From contig JANWXG010000052.1 in the NCBI GenBank assembly GCA_025057335.1, positions 1 to 13,224 on the forward strand: 13,224 nt of DNA, read 5' to 3'. The position numbers and the translations under genes were made by a program. Shown here piece after piece: positions 5,815 to 13,013 of this stretch. Source of the stretch: a bacterium (GTDB lineage Bacteria > Armatimonadota > HRBIN16). How positions within the stretch are numbered: the first letter of the stretch is position 1; every line of letters begins with the position of its first letter. The notes under the pieces are model-generated. The model had not been told where the DNA came from, made no database searches, and saw only the letters and a program-made list of their open reading frames with translations.

Positions 5815-7725
5815 GTGAGTCTGCTAGAAACTGTGCGTTCGCCTGCTGACCTTTCCTCGTTCAGCCGGGAGCAGCTGCGTCAGCTCGCGGCGGAAATCCG
5901 GGAGACTATTATTCAGACTCTTTCGCGCGTCGGGGGACACCTGGCATCCAATCTGGGCACTGTGGAGCTCACCATTGCGCTGCACGCAGTCTGGCAAATG
6001 CCCAAGGACAAGATTATCTGGGACACGGGGCACCAGGCGTATGCGCACAAGTTGCTGACTGGCAGGCTGGAGCGGTTCGATACCATACGGCAATATGGGG
6101 GTATCAGCGGCTTCCTGCGCCGCGAGGAGAGCGAGTATGACGTGTGGGGCGCGGGACACGCGGGCACGGCGATTTCAGCGGCGCTGGGCTTCGCTAAGGC
6201 GCGCGACCTGCGCGGCAGCGACGAGCGGATAGTCGCCGTCGTAGGAGACGCGGCGCTAACCGCAGGCATGGCGCTGGAAGCTCTCAACAACGCCGCTGAA
6301 GTGAACACCGACTTGACCGTAGTGCTCAACGACAACGAGATGTCCATCGCCGAAAACGTCGGCGCGCTGGCGACCTTCCTCTCGCGCCTGCGTGCGCAGC
6401 CCTGGTACCAGCGCGTGGAGCATCGCGCCAAGGAGATGCTGGAGGGGCTGCCCGGTAAGGCGCGCGTGTTGGCGAAACACGCTCGCGGTCTCAAACACGG
6501 TATCACGCACATCATCGCCCCCGAGAACACGGGCGCCATCTTTGAGGAGATGGGATTTGAGTACATCGGTCCGTTGGACGGGCATGATATCGACCTGCTC
6601 ATCGATGTTTTCTCCCACGCGCGCGACCTGAAGGGACCCGTGCTCATCCACGTGATCACGGTCAAAGGCAAGGGCTATGAGTTCTCGGAGGCGGACGCAC
6701 GCAAGTATCACGGCGTCACGCCCTTCTGTATCCACGATGGCAAGATGGAGAAGAAGGCGGACGCGCCCACCTACACGCAGGTGTTCGCGGAGGAGCTGGT
6801 GCGTCTCGCCGAGGAAGACCCCCGTATCGTGGGCATTACCGCCGCGATGCCCGATGGCACGGGGTTGGTAAAGCTGCAGGAGCGGTTCCCTGACCGCTAT
6901 TTCGACGTGGGCATTGCGGAACAACACGCGGTGACCTTCGCAGCGGGGCTAGCTGCCGAGGGGATGATTCCCGTTGCTGCCATCTACTCTACCTTCCTGC
7001 AGCGCGCCTTTGACCAGGTGCTGCACGATGTGGCGATTCAGAACCTGCACGTGGTGCTAGCGATGGACCGGGGCGGGCTGGTGGGCGACGACGGAGCCAC
7101 GCATCACGGCGTGTTCGACCTCTCCTACCTGCGCCTGATACCGAACGTGGTGCTGATGGCGCCGAAGGACGGCGAGGAGCTGCGCGCTATGCTGCGCTTC
7201 GCGGTAGGATACCACGGTCCGATTGCCCTACGCTATCCGCGAGGGGCAGTGCCCGATATCGACTGGGGCGTGCCCCCAAGCCCTATCGAGCTGGGCAAAG
7301 CAGAGGTGCTGCGCGACGGGGAGGATGTGGTCCTCTTTGCGGTCGGCTCGATGGTCGCCCCGGCGTTCACCGCAGTGCAGCAGCTGCAGCAGGAGGGCAT
7401 CTCGGCGGCGCTGGTAAACGCCCGATTCATCAAGCCGCTGGACCGCGAGACCATCCTGCGCTTTGCGCATCGCGTGCCTCGCTTCGTGCTGGTAGAGGAG
7501 AACACGGTGTGCGGCGGGTTCGGCTCGGCGGTGCTGGAGCTGCTAGCGCATGAAGGCGTCACGGGCGTGCAGGTCAAGCATCTGGGCGTGCCTGACCAGT
7601 TCATCGAGCACGGTTCGGTGAACATCCTGCGTCGCCTGGTGGGTCTGTCAGCGGAGCACATTGCGGAGGCGGCACGGGCGCTGTGCGCAGCGCACTCCAG
7701 AACGCCAGTGGCGCTGGCGGACTGA
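5815..7725 (+). CDS. dxs: 1-deoxy-D-xylulose-5-phosphate synthase
   Basis: A 636-aa protein, the normal DXS length. It condenses pyruvate with glyceraldehyde 3-phosphate to DXP, using thiamine diphosphate and Mg; this is the first step of the MEP isoprenoid pathway and also supplies thiamine and pyridoxal synthesis. GGHLASNLGTVELTIALH holds His42 and WDTGHQAYAHK holds His73, counterparts of catalytic His49 and His80 of the E. coli enzyme. The cofactor motif runs GDAALTAGM (144-152) to LNDNEMSI (171-178), with Asp145 and Asn174 as Mg ligands; the usual GDG reads GDA. DVGIAEQHAVTFAAG contains catalytic Glu369, and IYSTFLQRAFDQV and DLSYLRLIP are also typical. GTG 5815 has AAGGAG seven nt upstream; the nearby ATG at 5808 is out of frame. 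A small membrane protein gene follows 20 bp later. Confidence 0.98.
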   Translation: MSLLETVRSPADLSSFSREQLRQLAAEIRETIIQTLSRVGGHLASNLGTVELTIALHAVWQMPKDKIIWDTGHQAYAHKLLTGRLERFDTIRQYGGISGFLRREESEYDVWGAGHAGTAISAALGFAKARDLRGSDERIVAVVGDAALTAGMALEALNNAAEVNTDLTVVLNDNEMSIAENVGALATFLSRLRAQPWYQRVEHRAKEMLEGLPGKARVLAKHARGLKHGITHIIAPENTGAIFEEMGFEYIGPLDGHDIDLLIDVFSHARDLKGPVLIHVITVKGKGYEFSEADARKYHGVTPFCIHDGKMEKKADAPTYTQVFAEELVRLAEEDPRIVGITAAMPDGTGLVKLQERFPDRYFDVGIAEQHAVTFAAGLAAEGMIPVAAIYSTFLQRAFDQVLHDVAIQNLHVVLAMDRGGLVGDDGATHHGVFDLSYLRLIPNVVLMAPKDGEELRAMLRFAVGYHGPIALRYPRGAVPDIDWGVPPSPIELGKAEVLRDGEDVVLFAVGSMVAPAFTAVQQLQQEGISAALVNARFIKPLDRETILRFAHRVPRFVLVEENTVCGGFGSAVLELLAHEGVTGVQVKHLGVPDQFIEHGSVNILRRLVGLSAEHIAEAARALCAAHSRTPVALAD

Positions 7726-7745
7726 GCCAGTGAAAGGAGGCGCTC

Positions 7746-7961
7746 ATGAAAGGGCTCAACATCTACCTGACGATCGGTCTCATCTTGCTCACGGCGTCGG
7801 TGGTGGGATGGATCGTGCTGCTGCTGGCGCAGTTTGCCCACTGGCTCACGCGCATCGCAGGGGTGGTCAGCATCCCGTTCCTGTTGTACGGCTTCTACGT
7901 GCAGCTACGTGGCACTCCTCGGGAGCTTCCCCGAGATGAGAAGGGGATGCTGGAGGAGTAG
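7746..7961 (+). CDS. Small two-span membrane protein after dxs
   Basis: A 71-aa protein beginning MKGLNIYLTIGLILL. Two hydrophobic spans, about residues 6-29 and 33-53, are separated by AHWLTR, and the short charged tail RGTPRELPRDEKGMLEE should face the cytoplasm. ATG 7746 has a near-ideal AAAGGAGG five nt upstream, strong evidence that it is translated. It is 20 bp downstream of dxs and probably in the same transcript. Its stop is only four bases from the stop of the converging coiled-coil gene. I do not recognise the family. Confidence 0.8.
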   Translation: MKGLNIYLTIGLILLTASVVGWIVLLLAQFAHWLTRIAGVVSIPFLLYGFYVQLRGTPRELPRDEKGMLEE

Positions 7962-7965
7962 CGGG

Positions 7966-8781
7966 CTACCCTTGCTCTAGTTGATACAGCTCTTGCAACG
8001 CCTGTGCAAGGGCGCGCGTCTCCTGTTGTATCCCCGAAAGGCGCTCGTAGAGAGAGTGGGTGTCTACTTGTTCGGGTTGGAGAGGAAACGTCTTCAACCG
8101 CGTGAGCGATTCGTGCAGGGCGCCAAACATCTGCAGTACCAGCTCCTGCAGGGCATCCACTCGCTGCAGGTAGAGAGACACCTGTTGCCGTGCCTGAATG
8201 CGCTCGTCCAGCAGTCTCAGGCTGTCCTCTATCGCCCGTCGCGCGACGGGGTCTTCGCTCTGCTCCAGTTTCGCCTGCAGGCGCTGCCGCGATTCGTTCA
8301 GAGAGGTCAACGCAGGAGAAGCCAGCTGTTGTCGGTAGCCCTCCAGCTGCAGTGCGCAATCCAGAAGCCCGTTCGCCTGCTCGAGGAGGCTGCGTAGAAA
8401 CGACTCGTCGAGGTGACGCGACTCCATCAGGTCGAGCAGCAATTGCAGGTAGGCGCGTTGCGCCCCCCTTTCACCGCTCTTACGCAATAGCCCCGTGAGC
8501 GCACGGTTCCAGCGTTCCGCAAGCACCTGTTGCCACGCCCTTTCCAAGTAGAGTAGCGCGCCGACAGTGGCGCCCACGCTGGCAAGCAACAGGACAGCGC
8601 TCAGTGCATCTTGATAACGCAGGAAAGCCATCAGGAAGAAGACCAGTGTCGAGCCGAAGAAGAGGGCAAAACAGCTTGCCTGCATGTCCAGAGGCTCGGT
8701 GTCCCCGTGAGAGACCTCTGTTTTGCTGACGAGTGCACGGATATGGGGGTGAAGCTGTTTTAGCCACCATAACGTTCTCAT
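7966..8781 (-). CDS. Two-span membrane protein with coiled-coil domain, paralog 1
   Basis: A 271-aa protein, third in its transcript. It has a ~33-residue N-terminal cytoplasmic part, two hydrophobic spans at about 34-54 (SCFALFFGSTLVFFLMAFL) and 59-79 (ALSAVLLLASVGATVGALLY), then ~190 residues of nearly continuous helix. The family signature RLQAKLEQSEDPVARRAIED (167-186), SLYLQRVDALQELVLQ (202-217) and LHESLTRLK (222-230) matches the two upstream genes position by position. It ends with a heptad-like tail QETRALAQALQELYQLE. ATG 8781 has GGGAGGA four nt upstream. It begins 48 nt after paralog 2, a wider gap than between the other two, and is the most diverged at the N-terminus. No catalytic motif is visible; a membrane-anchored assembly or scaffold role is only a guess. 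Confidence 0.85.
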   Translation of the reverse strand: MRTLWWLKQLHPHIRALVSKTEVSHGDTEPLDMQASCFALFFGSTLVFFLMAFLRYQDALSAVLLLASVGATVGALLYLERAWQQVLAERWNRALTGLLRKSGERGAQRAYLQLLLDLMESRHLDESFLRSLLEQANGLLDCALQLEGYRQQLASPALTSLNESRQRLQAKLEQSEDPVARRAIEDSLRLLDERIQARQQVSLYLQRVDALQELVLQMFGALHESLTRLKTFPLQPEQVDTHSLYERLSGIQQETRALAQALQELYQLEQG

Positions 8782-8829
8782 TGCGTCCTCCCGGGCTGAC
8801 GGCTGTTCTTCCTTGGGGAAGGCGCCCTT

Positions 8830-9642
8830 TCACACTGTAGACCGTCCAACTTCCTGCAACTCCTGCAACGCCTGCTCGATAGCCCTGGTCTCGCTCCGCA
8901 CTTCGGTGAGGCGCCTGTACAGCGCTCCCACATCCACCTCCTCCAGAGAGCAAGGAAGCATCGCCGACCGAACAAGCGACTCACGCAGGCTGTCCAAAGT
9001 CTGCAAGATGAGCTCCTGTAGCGCAGCGGCGCGTTGCAGGTGTGCCTCTATCTGCTCGCGCTGTTGCAGTCGCTCTCGCAGTATCTGTAGGCTCTGCTGT
9101 AGCGCATCGCGTGCGACGGGGTCAGTGGTCTCGCGCAGTCGCTCGCGCAAGCGGTGCAGGTCGTCTTCCGAAGCGGTTCCTGCCATCCCCCTCAGGCGGT
9201 GTTCGTACTCTCCTAATTGTAGCAGCTGGTCTAGCAGGGCGTTCGCCTGAGACAACAGGTCACGGGCGGCGCTCTCCGAAATCGTCTCTGCGTCCGCCAG
9301 CGCCAGCAGCAGCTGCACGTATGACCGCTCGCCCGCGCTCAGGGGCATGGACGCGACCAGATGCTCCAGCACGTGCGGCAGGGAGGCTGCCGCCGCACGT
9401 TGCATAAGGTAGAACACAACACTTCCCATCAGGATGAAAAGAATCAGTGTAGTCACAAAGCCCACCACATGCGAAGGCACCTTGGTGCTGCTCGCAGAGA
9501 AGAAGATCAAACCGACCACCAAGGTCACCGCGGCAACGTTAGCAATCGGGGCATATCTGCTGTGCGTTGGGAGCCACGCTGTCTCGACGAGGCTCATCTG
9601 TTCTTGGATATGCTCGTGTATCCACTCTCGGCGCAGGCGCAT
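8830..9642 (-). CDS. Two-span membrane protein with coiled-coil domain, paralog 2
   Basis: A 270-aa protein. The N-terminus MRLRREWIHEHIQEQ matches that of paralog 3 (MRL..IHE.I). Spans lie at about 31-50 (APIANVAAVTLVVGLIFFSA) and 59-80. The helical part shares YVQLLLALAD, LLSQANALLDQLLQLGEY and RLRERLRETTDPVARDALQQ (164-183) with paralog 1, then AALQELILQTLDSLRESLVR (206-225). By my count it agrees with paralog 3 at 37 of 65 positions across the central signature. The C-terminal ETRAIEQALQELQEV is again heptad-like. ATG 9642 is preceded by AGGAGGGTGA, which overlaps the end of paralog 3; the genes are four bases apart, so translational coupling is likely. Function unknown. Confidence 0.87.
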   Translation of the reverse strand: MRLRREWIHEHIQEQMSLVETAWLPTHSRYAPIANVAAVTLVVGLIFFSASSTKVPSHVVGFVTTLILFILMGSVVFYLMQRAAAASLPHVLEHLVASMPLSAGERSYVQLLLALADAETISESAARDLLSQANALLDQLLQLGEYEHRLRGMAGTASEDDLHRLRERLRETTDPVARDALQQSLQILRERLQQREQIEAHLQRAAALQELILQTLDSLRESLVRSAMLPCSLEEVDVGALYRRLTEVRSETRAIEQALQELQEVGRSTV

Positions 9643-9646
9643 CGGT

Positions 9647-10444
9647 TCACCCTCCTGGCAGGGCGCGTGCGCTCAGCACCTCCTGTGCCGCGCTCTCGAT
9701 GGCGCTTGCCTCCTGCCGCAGCTCCAGCAGGCGCTGGCGCAAATGCTCCACATCCAGCCCACTCATCCCCTCCGGCGCCAGCTTCAGGCGAGCCAGTGAC
9801 TCGCGCAGGCTTTTGAGAGTCTGCAGAATCAGCTCCAGATGCGCCTCCATGCGCTGTGTGTAGATGGAGAGGGTCTGCCGATTTTTCAGGCGTTGTTCAA
9901 GTAGCTGCAGGCTCTCCTGCAACGCGGCGCGCGCCTCGTCGTCCTCCGTCTCCTGGAGGCGGTGACGCAGTCGGTCGCGTTCCTCCTCGGTAGCAGTGCC
10001 CATCGCCTCGCGCAGCGCGTTCGCTTGCTCCTGCAGGTCGTAGTAGGTATCCAGCAGCTCTTTCAGCTCGCACAGGATTTGCTTCGCCGTCTCCTCTTGC
10101 AGGGCGGGATGCTCGCTCAGGGCAAGCAGCGTGTCTACGTATGCCTGTTCCCCCTCGTCCAGACGCAGCAGGGGCAGCAGGCGGCGGATGTCGTCGGGGG
10201 AGAAGGGCGCACGCGAGCGCACCAGCTTGTAGCCGTAGGCGAGGATGCCCGCCGACACCGCCGTGGTCAGCACTATCGCCTGCGAATCGGCGACCTCGGG
10301 CGACATCGCGGCGATGACGCCGCCGAGGGTTGCCCCCACGACCGTCGCGCCTATCACCACGAACGAAGAGCAGCCGGCTCGCCCCGACTGCGTATCCAGC
10401 AGGCGGTAAATCTCCTCGTGTATCAGGTCGTCGCCCAGGCGCAA
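9647..10444 (-). CDS. Two-span membrane protein with coiled-coil domain, paralog 3
   Basis: A 265-aa protein, first gene of the three. MRLGDDLIHEEIYRLLD is followed by spans at about 26-47 (Gly/Val/Ala-rich) and 54-73, then a charged helical region with AYVDTLLAL (101-109), RLRHRLQETEDDEARAALQE (158-177), MEAHLELILQTLKSLRESLA (199-218) and a terminal ELRQEASAIESAAQEVL. The start is TTG 10444, supported by GAGGTGA seven nt upstream and by agreement of its N-terminus with paralog 2; the closest GTG upstream is out of frame and opens an implausible Arg/Pro-rich frame. The spans are more glycine-rich than in the other copies, perhaps a helix-packing difference. Function unknown; no enzyme motif seen. 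Confidence 0.85.
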   Translation of the reverse strand: MRLGDDLIHEEIYRLLDTQSGRAGCSSFVVIGATVVGATLGGVIAAMSPEVADSQAIVLTTAVSAGILAYGYKLVRSRAPFSPDDIRRLLPLLRLDEGEQAYVDTLLALSEHPALQEETAKQILCELKELLDTYYDLQEQANALREAMGTATEEERDRLRHRLQETEDDEARAALQESLQLLEQRLKNRQTLSIYTQRMEAHLELILQTLKSLRESLARLKLAPEGMSGLDVEHLRQRLLELRQEASAIESAAQEVLSARALPGG

Positions 10445-10774
10445 GCCTGTTCACCTCTTGCCAACCATACGCTGCTGTACCTCGCGACAGAACTCACCTC
10501 GTTTTTCGCTGGATGCGAAGATACTGGGGGAAGCTCTGTTCCTGCTCGGCATGACGAACTACACAAAGAGCGCGCCACCGAGATTCTACCAAAAAACCGA
10601 CGGCACGAATAGATTTCTCGTGGAATGCCGCCGAAAGCCCTTTGTAGATGCCCAAACATGACCCTGCACGCACTTGGGGCGACGTGCCTTCCAGAGCGTG
10701 GCGCAGGCAGGAGGCAGCGACTGTGCGCAGAATCGAAGAAGGGTGAAAACCCTGTGGAGAGGAGGGAATTGGCA
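10445..10774. other. 330-bp divergent intergenic region
   Basis: It separates the paralog cluster from the second isomerase gene and should hold both promoters. On the minus strand TAGAAT (10588-10583) after a T-run is a reasonable -10 for the cluster, but no good -35 is seen. A 33-codon frame (10552-10451) leads into the first paralog. On the plus strand AGGGT-GAAA-ACCCT (10740-10753) is a small hairpin with a GNRA loop, just upstream of the isomerase ribosome site. The frame open upstream of the isomerase start reads as unlikely protein. Confidence 0.5.
10451..10552 (-). CDS. Possible 33-aa leader peptide before the paralog cluster
   Basis: An ATG two codons after an in-frame stop opens MPSRNRASPSIFASSEKRGE, continuing to EFCREVQQRMVGKR. 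Its TGA lies within the GAGGTGA ribosome site of paralog 3, whose start follows 6 nt later, so translation of the two could be coupled. The C-terminal half looks protein-like. Against it, there is no clear ribosome site upstream and it is very short. Confidence 0.25.
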   Translation of the reverse strand: MPSRNRASPSIFASSEKRGEFCREVQQRMVGKR

Positions 10775-11812
10775 ATGGCGCGACCAGTCACACTGTTTAC
10801 TGGGCAGTGGGCAGACCTCCCGCTGGAGGTAATGGCACAGAAAGCCAAAGAGTTCGGCTACGACGGCATCGAGCTCGCCTGCTGGGGCGACCACTTTGAG
10901 GTGGACAAGGCGCTGTCGCAGGATGGCTACGTGGAATCGCGCTGGGAGATACTGAGCAAATATGGATTGAAATGCTTCGCCATCAGCAACCACCTGGTAG
11001 GTCAGGCGGTGTGCGACCACATCGACGAGCGACACAAGGCGATTCTGCCTCCCTACGTGTGGGGCGACGGCAAGCCGGAGGGGGTGAAAGAGCGCGCCGC
11101 CGAAGAGATGAAAAACACGGCACGCGCCGCCCGCAAGCTCTTCAATGCAGCACCGCCCGAGGTGAAGGCGGAGCTGAAGCGCGTGGTGGTCAACGGCTTC
11201 ACGGGTAGCTCCATCTGGCCCTACCTGTACTCCTTCCCGCCCAACCCGCCTGACCTGGTGGACAGGGGGTTCGCCGATTTCGCTGCGCGGTGGAAGCCCA
11301 TCCTCGATGTGTTCGAACAGGAGGACGTCTACTTCGGGTTGGAAGTACACCCCACCGAGATCGCCTTCGACATCGTCACGGCGCAGCGGGCGATTGAGGC
11401 AGTGGGCGGTCACCGGCGCTTCGGCTTCAACTACGACCCGAGCCACCTAGGCTACCAGGGCGTGGACTACGTGGCGTTCATCCGCACCTTCCGCGACCGC
11501 ATCTTCCACGTGCACATGAAGGACGTGTACTGGTCGTCCACGCCACGCCTGTCGGGCGTGTTCGGCGGGCATCTGAACTTCGGGCATCCCGAACGATACT
11601 GGGACTTCCGCTCGCTGGGACGCGGGTGTATCAACTTCGAAGAGATTATCCGCGCGCTGAACGAGATTGGCTACCAGGGACCGCTCTCCGTGGAGTGGGA
11701 GGACAGCGGCATGGACCGCGAGCACGGCGCGCGAGAGGCGTGCGCCTTCGTGAAGCGCATGGACTTCGAGCCGTCGCGCATCGCCTTCGATGCGGCGTTC
11801 GCCGAGAAGTAG
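10775..11812 (+). CDS. Sugar isomerase/epimerase-like TIM-barrel protein (345 aa)
   Basis: A larger member of the xylose-isomerase-like TIM-barrel superfamily, about 95 residues longer than the copy at 4542. FGYDGIELACWGDHFE starts the barrel. Likely metal ligands are Glu190 in FGLEVHPTE, Asp221 in NYDPSHLGYQG, His247 in FHVHMKDVYW and Glu307 in LSVEWEDSGM. The inserts around residues 80-160 (VWGDGKPEG, NGFTGSSIWPYLYSFPPNPP) and 255-285 fit the long subgroup. ATG 10775 has AGGAGGG eight nt upstream; the longer frame gives an implausible N-terminus. Members of this group act on sugars or inositols, often with oxidoreductases; the substrate is unknown here. The nearby sialidase-like gene, 73 bp downstream, suggests use of released sugars. 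Confidence 0.9.
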   Translation: MARPVTLFTGQWADLPLEVMAQKAKEFGYDGIELACWGDHFEVDKALSQDGYVESRWEILSKYGLKCFAISNHLVGQAVCDHIDERHKAILPPYVWGDGKPEGVKERAAEEMKNTARAARKLFNAAPPEVKAELKRVVVNGFTGSSIWPYLYSFPPNPPDLVDRGFADFAARWKPILDVFEQEDVYFGLEVHPTEIAFDIVTAQRAIEAVGGHRRFGFNYDPSHLGYQGVDYVAFIRTFRDRIFHVHMKDVYWSSTPRLSGVFGGHLNFGHPERYWDFRSLGRGCINFEEIIRALNEIGYQGPLSVEWEDSGMDREHGAREACAFVKRMDFEPSRIAFDAAFAEK

Positions 11813-11826
11813 TGTACTCTCTACGA

Positions 11827-11877
11827 CCTCGCCCCTCCCCTCTCCCAAAGGGAGAGGGGAGCTGGGGGGGTGAGGGC
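11827..11877. repeat. GC-rich palindromic repeat between genes
   Basis: CTCCCCTCTCCC (11835-11846) and GGGAGAGGGGAG (11850-11861) pair perfectly around AAA. CCTC (11827-11830) and the downstream GAGG add an outer, imperfect stem. Similar CCCCTCTCCC/GGGAGAGGGG intergenic palindromes are common in several phyla. It could also attenuate transcription between the isomerase and sialidase-like genes, but there is no T-run. Confidence 0.7.
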
Positions 11878-11885
11878 AAAGGAGC

Positions 11886-13013
11886 GTGAAGGTGTTTTTC
11901 CTCGCAGGGTGGATAGGGATAGGGAGCATCCTGTTCATCCAGACAGGGGCAACTGCTCAGGAGGCGCAGCCTGCGATGAAAGCCAATGTGCCCGTGCAGC
12001 GCGTGTTCGGTCCCGAGCATCCGGGCGGACGCTACAAGCACGCCCCCTCCATCACGCAGCTCGCCAACGGCGACCTGTATCTGGTCTACTACGCCGGTTC
12101 AGACGAGTACGCCGACGACACCGCTGTCTACGGTGCGCGACTGCCTAAAGGAAGCCGTGAGTGGACGACTCCCGTACCGATTGCGGACACTCCCCATCGC
12201 GCTGAGGGCAACCCCGTCGTGTGGCAGGCGCCCGATGGGAAGGTGTGGTTGTTCTACGTGGTGCGGTATGGCGCCACCTGGAGCACCTCCATCATCCAGG
12301 CGAAAATTTCCACTGACGGCGCGAAGACGTGGTCGGACCCGATAGTGGTGAGCTTCACTCCCGGCATGATGGTGCGCAACAGACCGCTCGCCCTGCGCGA
12401 TGGGGACATCCTACTGCCTGCCTACCATGAGGTGGGCGACGACCCCGAGTTCGTCTCGCCCGACACCTGCTCGCTGTTCTTCCGCTACGACGCTCGCAAG
12501 CACACGTGGACGGAGACGAACCGCATCCGCTCACGACTGGGCAACCTGCAGCCTGCTGTAGCCGCCCTCACGGAGGACTACCTCGTGTGCTACTGCCGCG
12601 CGGGAGGCAGCTATGAGGACGTGCCCGACCGACGCCTGGTGCGCGCCGAGTCGCGCGACGGCGGACGCACGTGGAGCGAGGGCAAGGAGACGGAGTTCCA
12701 GAACCCCAATGCCGCCGTGGAGTTCCTACGCCTGCGTAACGGACATCTGCTGCTCATCTACAACGACTCCACCGCCGTGCGCAACCCTCTCACAGCGGCG
12801 CTCTCCGTAGACGGCGACAAGAGCTACCCCTATCGCCTGAACCTGTTCGAGGGCGCGGACGCCTTCGCCTACCCCAGCGCGATACAAGCCGACGACGGCA
12901 AAATCCACCTGGTGTTCAGCGCACAGGAGCGAACGGTCATCTATCACGCGGTGTTTGAGGAGAAGGATATCCTGTCTGCAGCCTCTCCTGCAACCAGCGC
13001 ACCCACTCGCTAA
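11886..13013 (+). CDS. Exported BNR-repeat, sialidase-like protein
   Basis: A 375-aa protein (precursor). MKVFFLAGWIGIGSILFIQT with GATAQ after it looks like a Sec signal peptide, with cleavage near residue 24 or 25. The rest fits the BNR/neuraminidase-like six-blade propeller: Asp boxes STDGAKTW (142-149) and SRDGGRTW (256-263), a degraded third SVDGDKSY (306-313), and typical strands YKHAPSITQLANGDLYLVYY, MMVRNRPLALRDGDILLPAY and HLVFSAQERTVIYHAVF. An in-frame TGA limits the start: GTG 11886 keeps the basic n-region, but GGAG is only one nt away; GTG 11892 has ideal spacing but loses the lysine. True sialidase activity is uncertain, as such propellers also serve other glycans. It probably acts outside the cell. 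The last 77 bp overlap the hypB-type gene tail to tail. Confidence 0.88.
   Translation: MKVFFLAGWIGIGSILFIQTGATAQEAQPAMKANVPVQRVFGPEHPGGRYKHAPSITQLANGDLYLVYYAGSDEYADDTAVYGARLPKGSREWTTPVPIADTPHRAEGNPVVWQAPDGKVWLFYVVRYGATWSTSIIQAKISTDGAKTWSDPIVVSFTPGMMVRNRPLALRDGDILLPAYHEVGDDPEFVSPDTCSLFFRYDARKHTWTETNRIRSRLGNLQPAVAALTEDYLVCYCRAGGSYEDVPDRRLVRAESRDGGRTWSEGKETEFQNPNAAVEFLRLRNGHLLLIYNDSTAVRNPLTAALSVDGDKSYPYRLNLFEGADAFAYPSAIQADDGKIHLVFSAQERTVIYHAVFEEKDILSAASPATSAPTR

Noticed and set aside
5913..6927. Two long minus-strand frames under dxs
   Set aside because: Ser/Arg-rich shadow sequences antisense to a fully conserved dxs.
7966..10444. CRISPR-like or satellite DNA repeat as explanation of the similar blocks
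   Set aside because: The similarity is at protein level in three full genes with own ribosome sites, not short regular DNA repeats with spacers.
10586..11446. Long minus-strand open frame of 286 codons
   Set aside because: It is antisense to the TIM-barrel gene, which has clear motifs; its composition is that of a GC-rich shadow frame.
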